From assembly GCA_030950875.1 (NCBI GenBank), contig JAUZQS010000122.1:1-6229 (forward strand): DNA of 6,229 nucleotides. The letters run 5' to 3'. This DNA is from Mariprofundaceae bacterium. Lineage in GTDB: Bacteria; Pseudomonadota; Zetaproteobacteria; Mariprofundales; Mariprofundaceae. Shown in pieces: positions 1 through 5,693 of this stretch; the first letter of the stretch is position 1; every line of letters begins with the position of its first letter. The notes below the pieces were generated by a model that ran no database searches, was not told where the DNA came from, and saw only the letters and a program-made list of their open reading frames with translations. Both the position numbers and the translations under genes were made by a program.

Positions 1-9
1 GATGCTAAG

Positions 10-17
10 GCCGAATG
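10..17. repeat. Left 8-bp target-site duplication of MITE copy 1
   Basis: The octamer GCCGAATG directly abuts the left end of the 18-170 element and recurs exactly after its right end at 171-178. An 8-bp duplication is the size known for IS66-family transposition. It fixes the outer boundary of the long (153-bp) form of the element. Confidence 0.8.
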
Positions 18-170
18 GTAACTACTCAGCACCCCACCCAAAAATGACTGTAACTGCTCAGGTCGCCCCTGATTTGTTCGAGTTCAAGAAAAAAATACGT
101 AGTGTGCTCCTGCACTTGAGTATTTTTGACGCAGAAATCGGGCAAATCAGGGGATGACCTGAGTAGTTAC
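18..170 (+). mobile_element. IS66-like MITE, copy 1 (153-bp long form)
   Basis: This is a non-autonomous element with perfect 12-bp terminal inverted repeats, GTAACTACTCAG at 18-29 and CTGAGTAGTTAC at 159-170, and a perfect 8-bp duplication on each side. A second left-end-like motif, GTAACTGCTCAG, starts at 50. From there to 170 is a 121-bp core that matches copy 2 with about ten differences. The core ends form a longer imperfect inverted repeat (CCCCTGATTTG against CAAATCAGGGG). The centre contains AAAAATAC/GTATTTTT enclosing GTGC-TCCT-GCAC, so the whole unit could fold into one long hairpin. It has no coding capacity of its own. Ends starting GTAA plus an 8-bp duplication are hallmarks of the IS66 family. 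That assignment is inferred, and no IS66 transposase gene is present in the window. Confidence 0.82.
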
Positions 171-178
171 GCCGAATG
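171..178. repeat. Right 8-bp target-site duplication of MITE copy 1
   Basis: This exact copy of GCCGAATG directly follows the right terminal repeat of the 18-170 element and pairs with positions 10-17. Joining the two copies restores a continuous pre-insertion sequence, which supports a single insertion of the 153-bp form. Confidence 0.8.
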
Positions 179-227
179 AATAGTTGATTGCTGCATGGAT
201 GGTTGAATCGGCGAGGCCAACGGGGAT

Positions 228-263
228 GTTGCAACTGGGTGAAGTTTGGCATTTTGTTGCAAC
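228..263. repeat. Two copies of the palindrome GTTGCAAC
   Basis: The self-complementary octamer GTTGCAAC occurs at 228-235 and 256-263, preceded by T both times, with start points 28 bp apart. A further palindrome, CAACGTTG, overlaps the second copy (260-267). The stretch lies downstream of the sensor kinase, between its stop codon and MITE copy 1. It could be a protein-binding site or part of a 3' hairpin, but there is no uridine run for a terminator. The rest of 179-306 shows nothing I recognise. Confidence 0.35.
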
Positions 264-306
264 GTTGTCCGCTATCAATACCACTATCGGGAACATGAAG
301 AGTGAT

Positions 307-318
307 ATGAGCAGTTAC
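307..318 (-). repeat. Solitary MITE end-like sequence at the kinase stop codon
   Basis: Read on the minus strand this is GTAACTGCTCAT, which matches 11 of 12 bases of the inner end motif GTAACTGCTCAG of copies 1 and 3. The TAA inside it (315-317) is the stop codon of the sensor kinase. It may be the scar or end of an eroded element that now terminates the gene, or a chance match. No partner end is recognisable within a normal element length. Confidence 0.3.
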
Positions 319-2516
319 CCTTGATGAATAGCATGATCGACTTCCTTACTCAACGCGACAACAGTAAACGGCTTGGTCAATACAGCGCAGTCCTTGAGAT
401 CGGTCAGTTCGTCACCAAGTACTTGTGAGCGGTCATAGCCGGTCATAAAAATGACCGGAATGGATGGAGCCATGGCTCGAATACGTTTGGTCGCATCAAT
501 ACCACCCATTTTCGGCATCACCACATCCATCAGTACCAGTTTAATCATGTTTTGATGTTTCCTAAATTGTTCAATCGCCTGCAAACCATCTCCAGCTTCA
601 ACTACCTGATAACCAATCGATTCCAGAACCGAACAGTTTGTTTCGCGCAGAACGGTCTCGTCATCAACAAGTAACACACATTGTCCTTTGCCTTCCAGTA
701 TGGAAGATGTCTGATTGGATGTATCATCTTCTGCATCCACAGCTATACCATTTTCTATCAGTGGCAGATAAATCATGAAAGCAGTGCCTTGGTCTGCATG
801 GGTTTCCACATCAATGAATCCGTTATGGGATGCGATTGTACCATCAATCATGGCCAGTCCCAGTCCGGTTCCCTTGCCTGTTTCCTTTGTTGTAAAGAAA
901 GGCTCGAATATTTTTTTAAGATTCTGCTCAGAGATGCCAGGGCCATTATCGGCCACACACAGGCGGGCAAAGCTGGCATTTACGGCGGATGGGTGCTTGT
1001 CCTGGAAGTCCTTGTCGGTTGAAAATGCATCTGCAGAAACGCTAATCACGGGTGTTGGATGGTCGTGCAGGGCATCGCGGGCATTATTCACCAGATTCAT
1101 CACAACCTGTTGCAACTGTGAATAATCGCCATTGATAATTAGCTTGCCATGGTCGCAATCGATATTCACTTGTACGCGCTCGGTGGCCGCCATGCGAAGC
1201 ATGTTGGCCGAGTCGTCCAATAGCTCGGCCAAATCGATATATTTTTTCTGTACCACGCCCTTGCGGGCAAAAGCCAGCAAATGCTGCACTATTTTTCCGG
1301 CCTGATGGGTCTCTGTTTCAATACGGTTGAGATATTTATTATCTGGCGCATTTAATTTTTGCTTGGCCATATACGTAGAACCAGAAATAGAGGCGAGCAT
1401 GTTATTGAAATCATGCGCTATGCCGCCGACCAGCGTGCCGATTGCCTCCATCTTTTGCGCCTGTCGGAACTGGATCTCTATGGATTCTTGTTCTCGCATG
1501 TCACGAATGTCACTGGTGACGAGCTGCTGTCCGTCGATTGTAACCGGATTCAGGCTGATGCTGACGGGAATTTCACTGCCATTCTTCAGTAATGCCTGCA
1601 AACGCCGACCCTTATTGATGGGGCGAGCCTGGGGGTTCTTAAAAAATTGTTTGACCAGATCGGGATGTTTGTTCACAAAGGGTTTTGCAATCAGCAACTC
1701 AATGGATTTACCTATCATCTCTTCGGCGGCATAACCGAACAGCGTGATTGCTTGGGTGTTGACAATCTGAATGATGCGTTCCTGATTGATAATAATCACT
1801 GCGTCAGGCGAAGCATTTAAAAGTTCGCGATATTTGTTCTCGTTTTGTTTGATGCAATCAATATGACGCTGCGTATCAAGTTGTGTTTTTTTCTGTAGTC
1901 GAATAATAAATACAAACACGGATATTGTGACAAGCAGTACCATCAACAATAAAAGTTTGAGCGAGAGCAGCGACTGTTCGCCACTTTGTTGCGCTGCCGC
2001 ATAAAAGGCGATTCCTTTTTTCGATGCGTAGGCGGCAAAGTCTTCCATCATCCGGTTTAAAAAATCGACACGGATGGCACCTTTACCCTTGGTGATGCGC
2101 AGTGCTTCAGAATTACGCCCCTCTTGAGTGAGTGCGATGACCTTTGTACGAATAATTTTCCAATCAACAAAGGCCTTGCGTGCTGCGGAAATTCTAGATT
2201 TATCCCCCAAAAAACGATCCAGAACGATATCAAACTGTTGCAGCGCCTGCTGCTCTTGCCTGTTGATGTTTTTCACCAGCAGTTTTGCATGTTGGTCGAA
2301 TGGGGCAGAGGTAATATCTTTCATGCTTCGGTGAATGGATATAATATGAATCTCGATATCGCGAACTGCGTTGCTTACGGTGTAGGGGTGCAGATATAAT
2401 TGTGTTGTATTGCGCTGCAATTGTTGAACCTTGTTGATGCCATAGGTTCCGGCAAAAAGCATGAACACAATCATGGCTACAAAGGCCAGTATGATTTTTT
2501 TAGTAAAAATATCCAT
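315..2516 (-). CDS. Hybrid sensor histidine kinase (4-helix sensor, PAS, HisKA, HATPase, receiver)
   Basis: This is a membrane-bound two-component sensor of 733 residues. From the chosen ATG, a transmembrane helix lies at about 7-26. A periplasmic helical region at about 30-184 resembles the four-helix-bundle sensor of chemoreceptors. A second helix spans about 185-206 and leads through a helical linker, without a clear HAMP, to a PAS domain (about 224-341). The HisKA H-box GGIAHDFNN carries the phospho-accepting His368. The ATP-binding domain shows the N-box NLVNNARDAL (Asn478), G1 DNGPG (523-527), the F-box FEPFF and G2 GKGTGLGLA (547-555). The C-terminal receiver has Asp618/Asp619, phospho-acceptor Asp664 in LMDVVMP, Thr692 and Lys715. 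All catalytic residues are present. A C-terminal receiver implies intramolecular phosphotransfer and then an HPt partner, and none is in the window. The open frame continues 44 codons upstream to 2648, but those codons come from the adjacent MITE. The ATG at 2516 has a ribosome-binding site and opens the membrane helix. The ligand is unknown. Confidence 0.93.
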   Translation of the reverse strand: MDIFTKKIILAFVAMIVFMLFAGTYGINKVQQLQRNTTQLYLHPYTVSNAVRDIEIHIISIHRSMKDITSAPFDQHAKLLVKNINRQEQQALQQFDIVLDRFLGDKSRISAARKAFVDWKIIRTKVIALTQEGRNSEALRITKGKGAIRVDFLNRMMEDFAAYASKKGIAFYAAAQQSGEQSLLSLKLLLLMVLLVTISVFVFIIRLQKKTQLDTQRHIDCIKQNENKYRELLNASPDAVIIINQERIIQIVNTQAITLFGYAAEEMIGKSIELLIAKPFVNKHPDLVKQFFKNPQARPINKGRRLQALLKNGSEIPVSISLNPVTIDGQQLVTSDIRDMREQESIEIQFRQAQKMEAIGTLVGGIAHDFNNMLASISGSTYMAKQKLNAPDNKYLNRIETETHQAGKIVQHLLAFARKGVVQKKYIDLAELLDDSANMLRMAATERVQVNIDCDHGKLIINGDYSQLQQVVMNLVNNARDALHDHPTPVISVSADAFSTDKDFQDKHPSAVNASFARLCVADNGPGISEQNLKKIFEPFFTTKETGKGTGLGLAMIDGTIASHNGFIDVETHADQGTAFMIYLPLIENGIAVDAEDDTSNQTSSILEGKGQCVLLVDDETVLRETNCSVLESIGYQVVEAGDGLQAIEQFRKHQNMIKLVLMDVVMPKMGGIDATKRIRAMAPSIPVIFMTGYDRSQVLGDELTDLKDCAVLTKPFTVVALSKEVDHAIHQG

Positions 2517-2521
2517 GCAAA

Positions 2522-2527
2522 TCCCCC
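2522..2527 (-). promoter_or_regulatory. Ribosome-binding site that sets the kinase start
   Basis: On the minus strand the sequence GGGGGA ends 5 bases before the ATG at 2516. The same GGGGGA-type site precedes the small secreted gene at 5900. It lies between MITE copy 2 and the start codon, so it survived the insertion. It favours 2516 over the in-frame ATG at 2648, which lies inside the MITE. Confidence 0.65.
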
Positions 2528-2552
2528 ACCCAAATTTAATGCATTGGCAAAC

Positions 2553-2673
2553 GTAACTACTCAGAACGCCCCTGATTTGTTCAAGTTCAAGGAGAAAATG
2601 CGTAGTGTGCTCCTGCACTTGAGTATTTTTGACGCAGAAATCGGACAAATCAGGGGATGGGCTGAGTAGTTAC
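2553..2673 (+). mobile_element. IS66-like MITE, copy 2 (121-bp short form)
   Basis: This copy is bounded by perfect 12-bp inverted ends, GTAACTACTCAG (2553-2564) and CTGAGTAGTTAC (2662-2673). It aligns without gaps to the inner 121 bp of copy 1 with about ten substitutions, in the same orientation, and lacks the 32-bp left extension of copies 1 and 3. The 11-bp arms CCCCTGATTTG/CAAATCAGGGG and the central GTGC-TCCT-GCAC hairpin are kept. In the central stem one A:T pair is replaced by a G that can still form a wobble pair. No 8-bp duplication is visible: the flanking octamers share only their last four bases (AAAC). It sits 36 bp upstream of the kinase start, so any kinase promoter must lie inside it or beyond it. 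Confidence 0.8.
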
Positions 2674-2874
2674 GAAAAAACCTTAGTTTTAGAATTATCC
2701 TAGGCACTTGCATCAAACCATAACCTACTTGAACACGGTAAGCCAATAGCTACATCAGTTGGCCAGTTAAAAGACCCCGTTGTATTTTTAGTGGCAAGTT
2801 CATAATTAGGAATCATACGGTGATATACAGATTGGGATGCTGCATAGCGAGTGCTTAGGCGTTAGTCTTTCGGC

Positions 2875-4053
2875 ATGGCTAAGATATTATTTCATTTCGG
2901 TGAGCTTTCGTTAAAAGGCAAAAACCGATCCACATTTGAGCGTCGGATGGCGCAGAATATTAAACGGGTACTCAAACCCGTATTAAAACCGAATGGTTTT
3001 TACCGTGAGCATGGGCGAATGACTGCCGATGTGGAGGTGATCAGCGATGAATTGTTGGACTTGTTGGGACTGTTGCCGGGTATTCGTAATTTCTCACTGG
3101 TGCATGAGTGCGAGCCGGAATTGGCTGCGATTCAGGTGGCGGCCAAAGCTGCTGTGTTGGAAGACTTTGGTGCGGAGGTGGCTGGCAAGCCCTTTCGGGT
3201 CAGTGGGAGGCGTAGCAATAAATCTTTTCCGCTTACATCGCCAGAATTAAATTTTGAGGTGGGTGGATACCTCAAAACAACATTGAATCTGGCTGTGAAT
3301 TTGGATCATCCTGAAATCGATGTGCGGGTCGAAGTGGGCGCTAAATTGGTGTATATTTATACACGTAAGATAGAAGGCATCGGTGGCTTACCGGTTGGTA
3401 CATCAGGGCGTGGTGTGGTGTTGTTTTCCGGTGGTATTGATTCTCCGGTGGCAGCATTCAGCATGATGAAACGTGGCATGGAAGTAGTGCTGGTGCATTT
3501 GTACAATAGCACGATCAACCGTGATTTTTCCAAGATCAAAGATTTGGCGGCGCAGCTTTCACGTTATCAGGGGCGTGTGCAGCTTTATATGATTGATTTG
3601 GAAGAATTTCAGAGGCATGCTATTGCCCATGTGCCAGCAGAATATCGTATGATAATCTATAAACGTCAGATGATTCGTTCGGCGGCTCTGATTGCCCGCC
3701 AGGAGCACTGCCAGGCTTTGGTGACCGGTGACTCCTTGGGGCAGGTAGCGAGTCAAACCCTAGCCAATATTCATGCTATTTATGATGCATCGGATTTACC
3801 CTTGTTGCCACCATTGATCGGTGCGGATAAAGAAGAAATTATTGCACTTGGTCGTCGTATTGGCACTTATGATATTTCGATTGAAGAGTATTGTGATATT
3901 TGTTCGTTTTTGATTGCCAAACATCCAGAAACTGCCGCCAAACGGGAGAAGGTGGCAGCTTTTGAACGTTTGTTGCCTTTGGATGGTTTGGATTATCCAA
4001 CCCATACCGTACTTTTCCATTCTGGGCATGAAATCACCAAACAAGCATCATAG
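2875..4053 (+). CDS. thiI: tRNA uracil 4-sulfurtransferase ThiI, short form without rhodanese domain
   Basis: ThiI adenylates uridine 8 of tRNA with ATP and inserts sulfur to give 4-thiouridine. In some bacteria it also serves thiamine thiazole synthesis. The 392 residues start with the family signature FGELSLKGKNR (8-18) of the N-terminal ferredoxin-like domain. A THUMP RNA-binding domain follows to about residue 165, then an ATP pyrophosphatase domain with the PP-loop SGGIDS (185-190) and the conserved TGDSLGQVASQTL segment (284-296). The protein stops where the E. coli enzyme (about 482 residues) continues into a rhodanese domain, so the persulfide-carrying cysteine of that domain is absent. 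The length matches the Bacillus-like short form. Cys340 and Cys343 form a CDIC motif in the region where other ThiI proteins have their PP-domain cysteine, and they are candidate sulfur-handling residues (inference). An in-frame stop at 2863 leaves the ATG at 2875 as the only reasonable start, although the ribosome-binding site is weak. The gene is divergent from the sensor kinase. Confidence 0.95.
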   Translation: MAKILFHFGELSLKGKNRSTFERRMAQNIKRVLKPVLKPNGFYREHGRMTADVEVISDELLDLLGLLPGIRNFSLVHECEPELAAIQVAAKAAVLEDFGAEVAGKPFRVSGRRSNKSFPLTSPELNFEVGGYLKTTLNLAVNLDHPEIDVRVEVGAKLVYIYTRKIEGIGGLPVGTSGRGVVLFSGGIDSPVAAFSMMKRGMEVVLVHLYNSTINRDFSKIKDLAAQLSRYQGRVQLYMIDLEEFQRHAIAHVPAEYRMIIYKRQMIRSAALIARQEHCQALVTGDSLGQVASQTLANIHAIYDASDLPLLPPLIGADKEEIIALGRRIGTYDISIEEYCDICSFLIAKHPETAAKREKVAAFERLLPLDGLDYPTHTVLFHSGHEITKQAS

Positions 4054-4097
4054 CCAAGATCCAACATTGATCTGCTTCTTGGGATGATAGAGCTGTG

Positions 4098-4331
4098 ATG
4101 AAACGCAGGTTTGGTTTGTTCTTGTTTTGGTTTTCATGGTTATTATGGGGGTTGGTGTTGTTTGTTCCCTTTGTGGTGGATGCCGATTTAGAAACGATTG
4201 CTATGCTGACAACATTATTGATTGCGATTTCAGAAGGGTGTTTCTGGCTGAGTTTGCTATTGCTTGGAAAGTCGTTTTATCTGGCTGTTAAATCACGTGT
4301 TTTACAGTTTTGGAGACAGTGCTTTGGGTAA
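4098..4331 (+). CDS. Small two-helix inner-membrane protein, possibly a 'transporter suffix' domain protein
   Basis: This is a predicted 77-residue integral membrane protein of unknown function. A basic N-terminus (MKRR) is followed by a hydrophobic helix at about 6-27 rich in Trp and Phe. A short acidic loop (DADLE) leads to a second helix at about 35-57 and a basic, aromatic tail (KSRVLQFWRQ). The layout, and especially SEGCFW and LLLGKSF, reminds me of the short domain found stand-alone or at the ends of transporters and called the transporter suffix (suffix_2nd_RND) family. This is recalled similarity, not a search result. A GTG at 4095 precedes the ATG in frame, but the AGAG at 4089-4092 is better spaced for the ATG at 4098. 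The gene lies 44 bp after thiI on the same strand with no terminator between them, so cotranscription is likely. The 44-bp gap holds nested short inverted repeats (AGATC/GATCT inside CCAAG/CTTGG). Confidence 0.7.
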   Translation: MKRRFGLFLFWFSWLLWGLVLFVPFVVDADLETIAMLTTLLIAISEGCFWLSLLLLGKSFYLAVKSRVLQFWRQCFG

Positions 4332-4347
4332 TTTCGTTTCTTTCTTC

Positions 4348-4498
4348 GTAACTACTTAGTACCCCACAAAAAAATAACTGTAACTGCTCAGAGCGCCGCT
4401 GATTTGTTCGAGTTCAAGGGGAAAATGCGTAGCTTGCTCCTGCACTCGAGTACTATGACGCAGAAATCGGGCAAATCAGGGGTGATCTGAATACTTAC
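4348..4498 (+). mobile_element. IS66-like MITE, copy 3 (long form, degenerate)
   Basis: This is the third copy in the same orientation as the others, starting 16 bp after the small membrane gene. It has the 32-bp left extension (4348-4379, GTAACTACTTAG at its end) followed by the inner end GTAACTGCTCAG at 4380, exactly the arrangement of copy 1. Its right end is eroded to CTGAATACTTAC (4487-4498). The core is 2 bp shorter than in copies 1 and 2 and carries extra substitutions, including a broken central stem and a damaged CCCC arm. No target duplication is visible. It looks like the oldest of the three copies. Confidence 0.75.
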
Positions 4499-4505
4499 TT
4501 ATTTT

Positions 4506-4517
4506 GTAACTATTCAG
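4506..4517 (+). repeat. Solitary MITE/IS66 left-end motif
   Basis: GTAACTATTCAG matches the outer left end of the MITE family at 11 of 12 positions and lies 7 bp after copy 3. The following bases (CATACC) recall the start of the long-form extension, but the similarity fades quickly. It is probably the remnant of another insertion of the same family or of a parental IS66-like element. No matching right end is seen downstream. Confidence 0.4.
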
Positions 4518-4550
4518 CATACCAATAAGGTGCTCTGCTAAACCATGAAA

Positions 4551-4630
4551 CCGTCATTCCCAAGTGCCTGTATTGGGAATCCAGATACGCCGGTAACTGG
4601 ATCCTCGATACAGGCCTTCGAGGATGACGG
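4551..4630. repeat. 80-bp twin-hairpin intergenic repeat (GTCATTCC type)
   Basis: Two 34-bp arms (4551-4584 and 4597-4630) are inverted repeats of each other with 26 matches, separated by 12 bp. Each arm is also a hairpin in itself. The left arm has ATTCCCAA/TTGGGAAT and the right arm ATCCTCGA/TCGAGGAT, both perfect 8-bp stems. Of the eight mismatches between arms, six form three compensated base-pair changes in these stems and the other two lie in the loops. The unit starts with CCGTCAT and ends with ATGACGG. It resembles widespread proteobacterial GTCATTCC/GGAATGAC intergenic repeats and, loosely, neisserial ATTCCC-n-GGGAAT repeats. There is no uridine run, so it is not a typical terminator. 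Confidence 0.8.
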
Positions 4631-4669
4631 AAGAGTGCTTTCCTAGCACACCAAGCTAACCTATGTATT

Positions 4670-4870
4670 TCAATTTTTTACGCCAACATAATCCTTTATT
4701 AAACAGAATTTTTTCAATTCCATATCAGTTAATCCTGTAGTTAATTTTATAGTTTCTATATCCACTTTTGCCTTAAATAGTTTGGTTGCGATATTTATTT
4801 TTTCTTGTTTAGCACCCTCAATCTTACCCTCAATCTTACCTATAACATAGGTAGATTCATAAGGATTTGA
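4670..4870 (-). pseudogene. C-terminal remnant of an Rpn/PD-(D/E)XK transposase-family nuclease
   Basis: On the minus strand an open frame of 66 codons without a start ends at the TGA at 4670-4672. It reads GKIEGKIEGAKQEK, then INIATKLFKAKVDIETIKL, then a TTGLTDMELKKF segment. The run of charged GKIEG repeats followed by a helix-turn-helix-like tail (hydrophobic helix, D-I-E-T-I, T-G-L) is the typical C-terminus of Rpn (recombination-promoting nuclease) proteins, usually about 300 residues long. The repeats are encoded by a perfect 12-bp tandem duplication at 4817-4840. The nuclease domain is entirely missing: the frame meets a stop at 4871-4873, and antisense DUF4143 sequence starts there. 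It is therefore a truncated, non-functional fragment. The family call rests on the tail pattern alone. Confidence 0.6.
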
Positions 4871-5535
4871 TCACGGGCTACTCGCATGATTTTGGAAAAT
4901 ATGCGGGCAAGGTCAACGCCCAACATATTGAAAAAGTATTTCACACCATACCCCAGCAATTATCTCATTATATTGATGATTCAGTCAAACGCTTCCGTTT
5001 TGGTCACGTCATCGAGAAAAAGAAGGGGTATTTGGATTTATATGGCCCCATTGAATGGCTTGAAAAAAGCAAATTGATTAGCAAGTGCTATCCCATCAAC
5101 AGCCAGCCTAAATCACCACTTGCAGCATACAAAAAAGAAAACCAATTCAAGCTTTTTTTCTTTGATATTGGTTTACTTGGCCACATGTTGGGCTTGAGCT
5201 ATGCCGAGCATAAAGTGCAACAATTTTCATACAAAGGCTACCTTGCAGAAAACTTTGTACAAAATGAACTGCGCTGCCAAGCTTACTATCCAAGCTATGC
5301 TTGGGCATGCAAGGAAGCTGAAATCGAATTCTTATATAAAAATGACCATGGCGACATCATTCCGATTGAAGTAAAAAGCGGGAAGCGCACACAAGCCAAA
5401 AGTTTAAAGTCATATATCCAGCAATACAGCCCAACAAAAACACTCAAACTGGTTGGCACAGCAGGCGGCACTCAAGATTCAACGCATTTGGTATGGCCAA
5501 TCTATTATGCTTGCATGGTTTCAACACACATATAA
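4867..5535 (+). pseudogene. 5'-truncated DUF4143-type ATPase (C-terminal half only)
   Basis: The 222 residues correspond to the C-terminal half of the AAA-type ATPases that carry a DUF4143 domain (usually about 380-450 residues). Visible family features, numbered from 4867, are YSHDFGKYA near the start, the winged-helix stretch with the EWLEKSKLISKCY segment (63-75), FFFDIGLL (97-104), GYLAENFVQNEL (124-135), and a PD-(D/E)XK-like core EIEF (152-155) ... PIEVKSGK (166-173). The whole N-terminal P-loop domain with Walker A and B is absent, because the frame stops upstream at 4852-4854. The TTG at 4867 has only an ill-spaced AAGGA, and the first in-frame ATG is at residue 107. The fragment is probably not expressed as a working ATPase. 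The C-terminus looks intact. Homologues often behave as stand-alone or toxin-like accessory genes; the function is unknown. Confidence 0.75.
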
Positions 5536-5616
5536 GCAGACAAAAGAGGAGAAAATACTGGCTGCCATAATCCACAATTAACCGCAGTGGATAGAGGTAA
5601 AAAAATGTTAGAGTAA

Positions 5617-5637
5617 ACAGTATCTTAATCATACTGT
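5617..5637. repeat. Short perfect inverted repeat ACAGTAT/ATACTGT
   Basis: Seven-base arms (5617-5623 and 5631-5637) are separated by a 7-bp loop. It lies between the DUF4143 remnant and the terminator at 5656-5686. It lacks a following T run, so it is not itself a terminator. It could be an operator or a minor mRNA hairpin. The remainder of 5536-5650 shows no gene. Confidence 0.35.
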
Positions 5638-5655
5638 GGGAAATTCATGAAAGAA

Positions 5656-5686
5656 CCCTCCCAATTGATCTTGGGGAGGTGTTTTT
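5656..5686 (+). terminator. Probable rho-independent terminator, possibly bidirectional
   Basis: The stem CCTCCC/GGGAGG, extended by AA/TT across one bulged G, is followed on the plus strand by a G and then five T residues (5682-5686). It would end transcription running through the DUF4143 remnant. On the minus strand the same stem lies just after the stop codon of the secreted-peptide gene (5694), with a weaker tail TTCTTTC, so it may serve both convergent transcripts. Confidence 0.6.
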
Positions 5687-5693
5687 CATTGAT

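Noticed and set aside
58..252. Minus-strand 64-codon open frame through MITE copy 1
   Set aside because: About half of it is the MITE, which gives the same peptide in copy 2. It has no ribosome-binding site and no recognisable protein pattern.
180..329. Plus-strand open frame after MITE copy 1 ending at the TGA at 321-323
   Set aside because: It is under 50 codons, with no ribosome-binding site and no family resemblance, and partly overlaps the kinase 3' end antisense. I see no gene in 179-314.
2517..2648. A 44-codon N-terminal extension of the sensor kinase starting at the ATG at 2648
   Set aside because: Most of these codons are MITE sequence, the upstream ATG has no ribosome-binding site, and the membrane helix and GGGGGA site fit the ATG at 2516.
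2545..2681. Target duplication around MITE copy 2
   Set aside because: The flanking octamers agree only in their last four bases (AAAC), which is not enough to call a duplication.
2780..2806. Possible thiI promoter TTGTAT ... CATAAT
   Set aside because: The spacer is only 15 bp and the -35 is weak; comparable matches are easy to find by chance in this A/T-rich region.
2700..2816. Minus-strand 38-codon frame between the kinase and thiI, open further upstream to about 2860
   Set aside because: The composition is protein-like (WPTDVAIGLP) and it may be a gene remnant, but there is no ribosome-binding site, no family I recognise, and it lies in the divergent control region of thiI.
4054..4082. 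Nested inverted repeats between thiI and the small membrane gene as a terminator
   Set aside because: The stems are only 5 bp and no T run follows, so they are unlikely to stop transcription.
4817..4840. Tandem 12-bp repeats as a CRISPR-like or regulatory iteron array
   Set aside because: There are only two units with no spacer, and they encode the GKIE repeats of the Rpn-type tail, which explains them.
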